From an uncultured Anaerolineaceae bacterium (lineage in GTDB: Bacteria > Chloroflexota > Anaerolineae > Anaerolineales > Anaerolineaceae): DNA of 5,327 bases. The notes under the pieces were generated by a model, which was not told the origin of the DNA, ran no database searches, and was given only the letters and a program-made list of their open reading frames with translations. Position 1 is the first letter of the stretch; each line of letters opens with the position of its first letter. This document shows, one piece after another, positions 1 through 5,268 of this stretch. Position numbers and translations under genes: made by a program. The stretch is taken from NCBI GenBank assembly GCA_937920255.1, contig CALDSL010000290.1:1-5327 (forward strand), written 5' to 3'.

Positions 1-123
1 GCTTACCGGTGGGACGTCTTCGTCCAGCAGATCACGCCGCGCGAAATATTCCAGCGCGGCGTCGCCCGCTTCCAACAGCGGCGGCAGCGGATCATACGGC
101 AAGCGTTCGCGCCAGGGTTCCAC
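1..123 (-). CDS. N-terminal fragment of a squalene-cyclase/prenyltransferase-like protein (partial, runs off left edge)
   Basis: The minus strand is open from an in-frame stop at 228-226 to the window edge. There is no ATG in frame. A GTG at 123-121 starts a 41-residue fragment beginning MEPWRERLPYDPLPPLLE and continuing with ALEYFARRDLLDEDVPPV. This motif (Trp, then DPLPxLL, then a YFxRRDLL stretch) resembles from memory the N-termini of bacterial proteins labelled prenyltransferase or squalene-cyclase-like alpha-barrel proteins, common in Chloroflexota. The family call is recognition, not proof, because no catalytic part lies inside the window. Only a weak Shine-Dalgarno-like GGACGG precedes the GTG. 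An in-frame TTG at 153-151 is the alternative start and would add ten residues. The gene is divergent from the MalT-like regulator, with 126 bp between the two start codons, so the two could share control. Confidence 0.55.
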   Translation of the reverse strand, partial: MEPWRERLPYDPLPPLLEAGDAALEYFARRDLLDEDVPPVS

Positions 124-169
124 ATTGACCGTCCGGAAATCGTATGGAAACAATTGGATATCCGTATCT

Positions 170-175
170 ATTATA
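170..175 (-). promoter_or_regulatory. Predicted -10 box of the leftward gene
   Basis: Read on the minus strand this is a perfect TATAAT. It would place the transcription start near 163, about 40 nt before the GTG start at 123. No convincing -35 hexamer lies 16-18 bp upstream; the best position reads GAAAAA. The promoter is therefore weak, activator-dependent, or not real. Confidence 0.35.
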
Positions 176-203
176 ACGATCTTTCCGCAGGGTTTTTCGG
201 TGA

Positions 204-232
204 TTGTAAGGCAGGTGATCGAATACTATAAT
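204..232 (+). promoter_or_regulatory. Sigma-70-type promoter of the MalT-like regulator
   Basis: The -35 hexamer TTGTAA (204-209, 4 of 6 matches to TTGACA) is followed by exactly 17 bp and a perfect -10 TATAAT (227-232). The predicted start of transcription is about 239, an A. This leaves a leader of only about 11 nt before the ATG at 250, so the mRNA would be nearly leaderless. The promoter lies back to back with the leftward -10 at 170-175. Confidence 0.6.
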
Positions 233-249
233 CAAACTACATAGGATTG

Positions 250-2844
250 ATGGACATTCTTCTCAAGACAAAGCTCGCGCCCCCAATCATCCGGGACAGT
301 CTGGTGACCCGAACGCGCCTGTACCAGCGCCTGGACGATGGGCTGCAAACCCCAAACGGGTTCCAGCGCAAGCTGACGTTGGTGGCTGCCCCGGCCGGAT
401 CTGGCAAAACCACCCTGGTCGCCGGTTGGCTGGCTGCTTCGGGCCAGCCTTTTGCGTGGCTCTCACTGGACGCCGCCGATAACGACCCCAACCGTTTCCT
501 GGCGTACCTGGTCAAAGCGGCCAGCCAGTTTGCGCCGGGCGCGGCGGCCTGGCAGATGCTCCAATCACCGCAGCCGCTGCCGTGGGAAGCGGTGCTGCCG
601 GTCCTGTTGAATGAAATTGCCGCTTCGCCGCCCTTCAGCCTGGTACTGGACGACTACCACGCCATCCATACCCCTCAAATCCACAAGTTGCTGGAGTTTT
701 TCCTTGACCACCAGCCCGCCAGCGTCCACCTGGTGCTGGCTTCGCGCGAAGATCCACCGCTGCCCATTCCGCGGCTGCGGGCGCGCGGCCAGGCGCTGGA
801 AATCCGCCAGAACGACTTGCGTTTTTCACCAGAAGAGAGCGGCGCATTTCTGCGGCAGGTGATGAAACTCGAACTGTCTTACCAGGACGTGGCGGCGCTG
901 GAACGCCGCACCGAAGGCTGGGTCGCTGGGCTGCAGCTTGCGGCGCTGTCCATCAGCGGCAGCGCCGACCCGCGCGGGTTTATCCAGGCTTTCGCGGGCA
1001 GCAGCCGCCATGTGATCGATTATCTTGTCAGCGAAGTATTCGAGCAACAGTCCGGCGAGGTGCAGGAATTTCTGTTGAAGACCTCGGTTCTGGAACGCAT
1101 GACCGCCGGGTTATGCGACGAAGTGACCGGCAGGCAAGACAGCCAGGCGCTGCTGGAGCACCTGGAACTGGCCAACCTGTTTATCCTGCCGCTGGATGAA
1201 GAGCGCGAGTGGTATCGGTACCACCACCTGTTCGCCGAGTTTCTGCGCCACCACCTGCGCACGCGGCCCGGGTACAGCTCCGCCAGCCTGCACCAGGCAG
1301 CCAGCCGCTGGTATGCCCGGCACGATCTAATTGGTGATGCGATCGAACACGCCCTGGCAGCCCCGGATTGGGCGCAGGCAGCCGCGCTCACCGGCCAGGC
1401 GACCGACGCGATGCTGCGCGCCGGTCAGATCGTCACCCTGCTGGGCTGGTACGGCCGGCTTCCCGAACCTGTTTTGCGCTCCAACACCGCCTTATGCCTG
1501 GCATACGCCTGGCCGCTGATCCTTTCCAGCCAAATGGAAAAAGCCGACGCCGTGCTGGGATGGGCTGAGCCGTCCATCCGACCCGGCACGCTGGACGAGG
1601 GCAACCTCTACGCCGCGCGCGCCTACCTGGCGCGGTCGCGCGGCGACCATGCCGCGGTGATCCACGCCTCCGAGCGCGCGTTGGACCTGCTGCAGGAAGC
1701 CAACCCCTCGGTCGCCAGCACGCTTTCGGTCAACCTGGGGATCGCTTACTGGCATAAGGGGATGCTGGATGAGACCGAGCAGGTTATGTCCGGCGCGCAG
1801 CGTGACGCGCTCCAGACCGGCAACCGTTACGGCGCGCTGACCGCCTGGTTTTTCCGCGTCCGCGCTCTGGCTTCGCGCGGGCGGCTGCGCCAGGCCGAAG
1901 CACAGTACCAGCAGATCATCCGCGAGCACGGACGGACGCCGATCGCGGCGCTGGCATACTACGACCTGGCGACGATTTCGCTTGAGTGGAACCGGCTGGA
2001 GGAAGCCGCGCAGTATCTCGAGCAGGGCATGACCATCAGCGCCCAGACCGCCAACGCCGAGTTTCTCTCCTCCGGCCACCTGCTGCGCGCCCTGATTTCT
2101 CTGGCGCGCGGCAATCCGCGCGCCGCGCAGGAAGACATTGCGCGCGCCAGCAGCCCGGCCGGCGTTCCCGGGGGCGGGCAGGCGCGCGCCGCGGCGGCGC
2201 GGGTGCTGGCGGCGCTGGCGCTGGGTGACCTTGACCAGGCCGCGCGCGCAGCGGATGAGACGCCGGCCGGTGTTGACGCGCACCCGCTGTACCGCTTCCT
2301 GGATCTGACCCACCCCAGGCTGCTGCTGGCGCGTGGAGAAAAAGCGGCGGCCAGCGCGCTGTTGGAACGCGGCTGCGAGGACGCCCGGCGGCAGGGCTGG
2401 GGTTATGGGCTGATCGCCGCGCTGGTGCTGCGGTCGCTGGCAGCGCGCGCAGCCGAAGATGCCGTGGAGTACCTGTCTGATGCGCTGCGGCTGGCCGAAC
2501 CGGACGGCTACCTGCGCACCTTTGTGGACGCCGGGGAACAACTTGCGCCCGTTGTGCGCGAAGCTGCCCGCCGCGGCGTGTGCCCGGGGTACGCGGGGCA
2601 TATCCTGGCCGTGATGGGCGCCGCCTCTCTGGTGACGGCGGCCGGCTTGGTGGAGCCGTTGAGCGCCCGCGAGTTGGAAGTGCTGCGGCTCGTCTCGGCG
2701 GGCTTGTCCAACCGCGAAATCGCGCGCGCCCTGACGGTCACGCCGGGTACCGTCAAGACCCACATCCATAACATCTGCGCCAAGCTGGAAGTGCGCAACC
2801 GCACCGAAGCCGCTGCCCGCGCCAGGGAATTAAAACTGGCCTAG
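250..2844 (+). CDS. MalT-like ATP-dependent LuxR-family transcriptional regulator
   Basis: This is a cytoplasmic signal-transduction ATPase (STAND class) of 864 residues, close to the roughly 900 usual for MalT. The Walker A motif AAPAGSGKTT is at residues 46-55, and the Walker B stretch LVLDDYH is at 131-137. An LVLASRED sensor segment follows at 161-168, then EGWVAGLQLA (222-231) and HHLFAEFLR (325-333), all typical of MalT-like NTPases. Residues about 345-770 are Ala/Leu-rich helical repeats of TPR type, where MalT relatives bind inducer. The C-terminal LuxR/GerE helix-turn-helix at 804-862 is complete: LSARELEVL, GLSNREIA, TPGTVKTHI, and KLEVRNRTEAA. There is no receiver domain, so control is by ligand and ATP rather than phosphorylation. 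I chose ATG 250 over TTG 247; the only SD-like element, AGGA at 243-246, touches the TTG and lies 3 nt from the ATG. The specific inducer cannot be read from the sequence. No terminator follows the stop. Confidence 0.93.
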   Translation: MDILLKTKLAPPIIRDSLVTRTRLYQRLDDGLQTPNGFQRKLTLVAAPAGSGKTTLVAGWLAASGQPFAWLSLDAADNDPNRFLAYLVKAASQFAPGAAAWQMLQSPQPLPWEAVLPVLLNEIAASPPFSLVLDDYHAIHTPQIHKLLEFFLDHQPASVHLVLASREDPPLPIPRLRARGQALEIRQNDLRFSPEESGAFLRQVMKLELSYQDVAALERRTEGWVAGLQLAALSISGSADPRGFIQAFAGSSRHVIDYLVSEVFEQQSGEVQEFLLKTSVLERMTAGLCDEVTGRQDSQALLEHLELANLFILPLDEEREWYRYHHLFAEFLRHHLRTRPGYSSASLHQAASRWYARHDLIGDAIEHALAAPDWAQAAALTGQATDAMLRAGQIVTLLGWYGRLPEPVLRSNTALCLAYAWPLILSSQMEKADAVLGWAEPSIRPGTLDEGNLYAARAYLARSRGDHAAVIHASERALDLLQEANPSVASTLSVNLGIAYWHKGMLDETEQVMSGAQRDALQTGNRYGALTAWFFRVRALASRGRLRQAEAQYQQIIREHGRTPIAALAYYDLATISLEWNRLEEAAQYLEQGMTISAQTANAEFLSSGHLLRALISLARGNPRAAQEDIARASSPAGVPGGGQARAAAARVLAALALGDLDQAARAADETPAGVDAHPLYRFLDLTHPRLLLARGEKAAASALLERGCEDARRQGWGYGLIAALVLRSLAARAAEDAVEYLSDALRLAEPDGYLRTFVDAGEQLAPVVREAARRGVCPGYAGHILAVMGAASLVTAAGLVEPLSARELEVLRLVSAGLSNREIARALTVTPGTVKTHIHNICAKLEVRNRTEAAARARELKLA

Positions 2845-2883
2845 CGGTCCCCAGCAGAAATCAACCCTTTCCTCAACCCCCGG

Positions 2884-2901
2884 ATCTACCCACCGGTAGA
2901 T
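2884..2901. promoter_or_regulatory. Perfect inverted repeat, candidate operator for the LuxR-family regulator
   Basis: ATCTACC and GGTAGAT are exact reverse complements, separated by four bases (CACC). The right arm overlaps the first two bases of the predicted -35 box (2900-2905), and the centre lies about 42.5 bp upstream of the predicted transcription start near 2935. LuxR/NarL/FixJ-type HTH dimers bind short inverted repeats, and activators that contact RNA polymerase at -42.5 are well known (the lux box of LuxR). Binding by the regulator encoded just upstream is inferred from position and family only. Confidence 0.55.
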
Positions 2902-2928
2902 GACGCGCGTCTTCCCGCCGGCTATAGT
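2900..2928 (+). promoter_or_regulatory. Predicted promoter of the hydrolase operon
   Basis: A -35-like ATGACG (2900-2905, sharing TGAC with the consensus) is followed by a 17-bp spacer and a -10 TATAGT (2923-2928, 5 of 6). Transcription would start near 2935, giving a leader of about 19 nt that contains the strong ribosome binding site of the next gene. The imperfect -35 next to an inverted repeat fits an activator-dependent promoter. Confidence 0.5.
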
Positions 2929-2940
2929 GGTTGCAGGTGA

Positions 2941-2946
2941 AAGGAG
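2941..2946 (+). promoter_or_regulatory. Shine-Dalgarno site fixing the start of the Lnt-like gene
   Basis: AAGGAG lies 7 nt before the ATG at 2954. The reading frame is open back to an ATG at 2900, but that codon sits inside the inverted repeat and upstream of the predicted -10 box, and it has no ribosome binding site. The start at 2954 is therefore preferred. Confidence 0.85.
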
Positions 2947-2953
2947 TGATCGT

Positions 2954-4480
2954 ATGGCTTCGACAACAGCAGTACAAACCAAGTCCATTCCCCAGGTGAC
3001 CGTGCTCACCCGGGTTGGCATGAGCGTTGCGCTGGGGTTGCTCTCGGCGGTGTTGCTCATTTTTGCGTTTCAACCCTATAACATCTGGCCGCTGGCCTTT
3101 ATCTGCTTTATCCCTATGACCATTGCCGCGCAGCGCATCATGCCGCGCCGTTGGGCCGGGCTGCCGACCGCGATCGGAGCAGGCGTGTGGTTGGCCGTCT
3201 TGCTGACTGCCATCTTCGGTTTTAATTTGAACGCGTGGTTCTTCCTGGCCATTGCGCTGGTGGTGGCCCTGATCAACCTCGTCAGCGAGCCGGGTTCCCG
3301 GCTGTTCCACGAGCGCACCGGCTACCGCTGGTTTGTACTTCAGGGCGCCATCTCCACCGTGGGGATCGAAATGATCCGCAGTTTTATTCCGGCAATCAGC
3401 ACGCATGTTTTCATGGTGCAGACGGTCTACAAAGTGCCGTGGCTGATCCAGCCCATCTCGATTTTTAGCATCTACGGCATGAGCCTGGTGATCATGCTGG
3501 TCAACTACGCCTTGGCCGGCGCGGCGCTGGCGTGGATCGACCGCAGGTGGCCGGGGCTTTCCGCCGTGACCTTTGGAACCCGGCTCAGCACCCGCTGGCT
3601 GGCCGGGGTGGGGGTCGTGCTGGCCGTGTGGTGCGCCATCGGCATCATCACCCTGGCAGCCGCGCCGGCCAACCCCAGCACGCTGCGCGTGGCGGCCATC
3701 CAGCCGGGCTATACCCGGCCCGGCCACCTGGACGCGGCCAATCAGGAAACGCGCCTGCGGGCGCTGGCCGAACAGACCCGCGCCGCCGCTGCGCAGGGCG
3801 CCAGGCTGATGGTATGGCCGGAACTGGGCCTGGGCTTTGACCCGCAGGTGGAGCACACCGCCGAGCTGCGCGCGCTGGCCGCGGAGACGCAAGCCTACCT
3901 GGTCATCGGTTACGGGGTCACGGATGATCCTCGCGGGTGGCGTAATGAGGCCGTGATGCTGACCCCCGAGGGAACCTTCCTGCCGGTGTACGGCAAGAAC
4001 TTTGGCTCGGTTGGTGAAGGCCCGACTGTCACCGCAGGCAGCTACCCGGTATACCACACGCCGCTGGGACGCATTGGCACGGTCATCTGCAATGACGTCA
4101 ACTTTACCGCCTCGGTCCGCAACCTGGCCAACAACGGCGCGCAACTGGTGACCATCCCCACCCTGGAAGCCGCCATGCCGGGCTTTCACTGGGAAATGCC
4201 CATCCAGGGCGTACTGCGCGGCGTGGAAAACCGCGTCGCCACCATCAAAGCCGACACGGCCTACTCCGCTTTGATTGCCGACCCCTACGGGCGCATCCTC
4301 GCCAGCCGTGACGGCGCCCCGGACGGCGAAGCCTTTGCCCTGGTGGCCGACGTGCCGCTGGGAACCGGATCGACCATCTACAGCCGCCTGGGCGACTGGG
4401 TGGGCTGGCTGGGTCTGGCCGGGCTGGTAGCATTCACCATTATGCAGAACCTGAACAAGCGCGGCGCGAACAAGCAATAA
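2954..4480 (+). CDS. Membrane-anchored carbon-nitrogen hydrolase, apolipoprotein N-acyltransferase (Lnt)-like
   Basis: The 508-residue protein has an Lnt-style layout. An N-terminal membrane region has hydrophobic segments near residues 22-39, 45-60, 73-90, 93-110, 127-145, 168-194 and 215-236. A nitrilase-fold domain spans about 243-470, and one C-terminal membrane helix lies near 485-499. The FAFQPYNIWPLAF segment (37-49) and the closing TIYSRLGDWVGWL (474-486) match the pattern of Lnt N- and C-terminal regions. The nitrilase triad is complete: Glu290 in WPE, Lys348 in VYGKN, and Cys379 in VICND. A second Glu at 355 (VGEG) is in the expected place. Lnt moves an acyl chain from a phospholipid to the N-terminal Cys of lipoproteins on the outer face of the inner membrane. 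Here the Cys is followed by Asn-Asp instead of Tyr-Glu, and the Lys-Cys loop is short, so the substrate may differ. It is probably first in an operon with the next two genes. Confidence 0.82.
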   Translation: MASTTAVQTKSIPQVTVLTRVGMSVALGLLSAVLLIFAFQPYNIWPLAFICFIPMTIAAQRIMPRRWAGLPTAIGAGVWLAVLLTAIFGFNLNAWFFLAIALVVALINLVSEPGSRLFHERTGYRWFVLQGAISTVGIEMIRSFIPAISTHVFMVQTVYKVPWLIQPISIFSIYGMSLVIMLVNYALAGAALAWIDRRWPGLSAVTFGTRLSTRWLAGVGVVLAVWCAIGIITLAAAPANPSTLRVAAIQPGYTRPGHLDAANQETRLRALAEQTRAAAAQGARLMVWPELGLGFDPQVEHTAELRALAAETQAYLVIGYGVTDDPRGWRNEAVMLTPEGTFLPVYGKNFGSVGEGPTVTAGSYPVYHTPLGRIGTVICNDVNFTASVRNLANNGAQLVTIPTLEAAMPGFHWEMPIQGVLRGVENRVATIKADTAYSALIADPYGRILASRDGAPDGEAFALVADVPLGTGSTIYSRLGDWVGWLGLAGLVAFTIMQNLNKRGANKQ

Positions 4481-4496
4481 ACACAATCGATTTTGT
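4481..4496. repeat. Imperfect 16-bp palindrome between the hydrolase and the small membrane protein
   Basis: ACACAATCGATTTTGT is symmetric apart from one mismatched pair flanking the AATCGATT core. It begins immediately after the TAA of the hydrolase and ends 5 nt before the Shine-Dalgarno site of the next gene. It is AT-rich with no T-run after it, so it is not an obvious terminator. It may be a weak hairpin, a protein site, or chance. Confidence 0.25.
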
Positions 4497-4514
4497 AACC
4501 CAAGGAGAATTAAA

Positions 4515-4895
4515 ATGACCGGACAAACGCAATCCTCAACTGTTGTAGATAAGACCGCCCTCAACAAGCGTCTGGAAACCCTGGCCTGGGGCCTGTTCCT
4601 GATCATGCTGGGCGGGTTTATGTTCATCCCCGATACGACCATATCCAAAGGCGTGTGGTCGATTGGAGTCGGGTTGATCATGCTCGGGCTGAACGTGGCG
4701 CGGTATTTCAACAAGATCCGCATGAGCGGTTTCACTACCGTGCTGGGCATCATCTCGGTTGTGGCCGGCGTGCTGCAACTGGTCGGCTTCAAGAGCCTGG
4801 AAGGCGCCATCCTGCTGATCATCCTGGGCGCGTATCTGCTGCTCAAGCCCTGGTTTGACAAGCGCCAGCTATTCGGCAAAGCTGAACAGGGATAA
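4515..4895 (+). CDS. Small four-helix integral membrane protein of unknown function
   Basis: The 126-residue protein has a polar N-terminus (1-21) and four predicted membrane segments near residues 22-38, 47-63, 73-91 and 95-111. These form two tight hairpins and are followed by a basic/polar tail. Both N and C termini are predicted to be on the same side, probably cytoplasmic. The segments share a Gly-rich style: GLFLIMLGG and GVGLIMLGL in the first pair, LGIISVVAGVL and ILLIILGAYLLL in the second. This suggests an ancient duplication and recalls the membrane part of LiaF/DUF5668-type envelope-stress proteins, though that is only a resemblance in style. The start is well supported by AAGGAG at 4502-4507, 7 nt before the ATG. 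It lies 34 bp behind the hydrolase gene with no terminator between, so co-transcription is likely. No catalytic residues are visible; it could be a partner of the hydrolase. Confidence 0.8.
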   Translation: MTGQTQSSTVVDKTALNKRLETLAWGLFLIMLGGFMFIPDTTISKGVWSIGVGLIMLGLNVARYFNKIRMSGFTTVLGIISVVAGVLQLVGFKSLEGAILLIILGAYLLLKPWFDKRQLFGKAEQG

Positions 4896-4924
4896 ATCCG
4901 GCTTACAGGGGATTATTAACGGTG

Positions 4925-4956
4925 TGGGGGACTCTGCGCAAAAACAGAGTCCCCCA
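4925..4956. repeat. Strong intergenic stem-loop between the membrane protein and the 70-residue gene
   Basis: A perfect 12-bp stem pairs TGGGGGACTCTG (4925-4936) with CAGAGTCCCCCA (4945-4956) across the loop CGCAAAAA. It is very stable, but no T-run follows on either strand, so it is not a textbook intrinsic terminator. It may cause partial termination, act as a 3'-end stabiliser for the upstream mRNA, or be a processing site that uncouples expression of the last gene. Confidence 0.7.
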
Positions 4957-4973
4957 ATCATCCGCCGGATGAT
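4957..4973. repeat. Perfect 17-bp palindrome directly upstream of the 70-residue gene
   Basis: ATCATCCG and CGGATGAT are exact reverse complements around a single central C. The repeat starts at the base after the preceding 12-bp stem and ends 7 nt before the Shine-Dalgarno region. In RNA it gives a 7-bp stem with a GCC loop; in DNA it would suit a dimeric regulator. Confidence 0.6.
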
Positions 4974-4980
4974 CAACGTA

Positions 4981-4986
4981 CAGGAG
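4981..4986 (+). promoter_or_regulatory. Shine-Dalgarno site fixing the start of the 70-residue gene
   Basis: CAGGAG lies 6 nt before the ATG at 4993. The frame is open back to 4855, but the upstream candidates (ATG 4855 inside the preceding gene, ATG 4969 inside the palindrome) have no ribosome binding site, and a start at 4855 would translate through both stem-loops. Confidence 0.8.
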
Positions 4987-4992
4987 TGGAAA

Positions 4993-5205
4993 ATGCCACA
5001 GGCAACGATCCTGATCCAGGGACAACTTGATCCAAGATGGGCCGACTGGTTTGAGGGCTTTCACCTCACCTTCACGGATACAGGGGAAACCATCCTCAGC
5101 GGTGATCTACCCGATCAGGCGGCGCTTTACGGGATCATCGCCAAGCTGCGCGACATGGGGGTACAGCTCCTATCGATCAAATTTGAATCCGCCCCGGAAC
5201 AATAA
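4993..5205 (+). CDS. Conserved-looking 70-residue soluble protein of unknown function
   Basis: The protein is 70 residues, acidic, and has no signal peptide or membrane segment. An N-terminal strand ATILIQGQL (4-12) is followed by DPRWADWFEG (13-22) and a strand pair around HLTFTDTGETILSG (24-37). Next comes a helix from DQAALYGIIAKLRDMG (41-56) and a final strand QLLSIKFE (58-65). From memory, small proteins with the same LDxxW..WF, TxLxGxxxDQAALxG and LRDxGxxLLS pattern occur in Chloroflexota and Actinobacteria as uncharacterised proteins; I cannot confirm this here. The compact strand-helix-strand end looks like a small alpha/beta interaction domain. It sits 97 bp behind the membrane protein gene, with two stem-loops between, so it may be expressed with the operon or separately. 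It is the last plus-strand gene before a convergent neighbour. Confidence 0.82.
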   Translation: MPQATILIQGQLDPRWADWFEGFHLTFTDTGETILSGDLPDQAALYGIIAKLRDMGVQLLSIKFESAPEQ

Positions 5206-5241
5206 ATTCCACGCAACATGACCCGCCACGCCCACTTTCTA

Positions 5242-5268
5242 GCCGGCGCTGCCTCAGGCGGCGCCGGC
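5242..5268. terminator. GC-rich hairpin at a convergent gene junction, probable (bidirectional) terminator
   Basis: GCCGGCGC (5242-5249) pairs exactly with GCGCCGGC (5261-5268). The stem continues inward through a T-G wobble and GCC/GGC, giving 12 pairs around a TCA loop (5254-5256). It lies 36 bp after the stop of the 70-residue gene. On the plus strand ATCTTT follows, a short T-run, so termination of the rightward operon is plausible. On the minus strand no T-run follows. The loop is the complement of the stop codon of the leftward gene. Confidence 0.6.

Noticed and set aside
60..125. ATG at 125-123 on the minus strand as start of the leftward gene
   Set aside because: It is in a different frame from the patterned cyclase-like sequence and gives a Cys/Arg-rich peptide that stops within the window.
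2164..2211. Very GC-rich stretch in the regulator gene as a possible insertion or repeat
   Set aside because: It stays in frame, encodes a Gly/Ala linker and start of a helix in the repeat region (about residues 639-654), and has no flanking duplication or repeat unit.
1492..2769. 425-codon open frame on the minus strand, antisense to the regulator
   Set aside because: The product is rich in Arg, Gln, Gly and His with no recognisable domain. It lies fully inside a gene with clear Walker and HTH motifs. Long antisense frames are expected in GC-rich coding DNA.
2845..2883. Terminator after the MalT-like regulator
   Set aside because: No stem of useful length or T-run is visible here, so read-through into the hydrolase operon cannot be excluded.
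2900..2953. Upstream ATG giving 18 extra N-terminal residues to the Lnt-like protein
   Set aside because: It lies inside the inverted repeat and the -35 region, before the predicted transcription start, and lacks a Shine-Dalgarno site. ATG 2954 has AAGGAG at 7 nt.
2873..4879. 668-codon open frame on the minus strand spanning the hydrolase and membrane protein genes
   Set aside because: It crosses two well-supported plus-strand genes and their spacer. Its product is low-complexity Gln/Arg/Gly/His-rich without any family signature, and no ribosome binding site supports its start.
4855..4992. 46-codon N-terminal extension of the 70-residue protein overlapping the membrane protein gene
   Set aside because: It would translate two perfect stem-loops into an unpatterned peptide and has no ribosome binding site. 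The patterned sequence starts at ATG 4993 behind CAGGAG.
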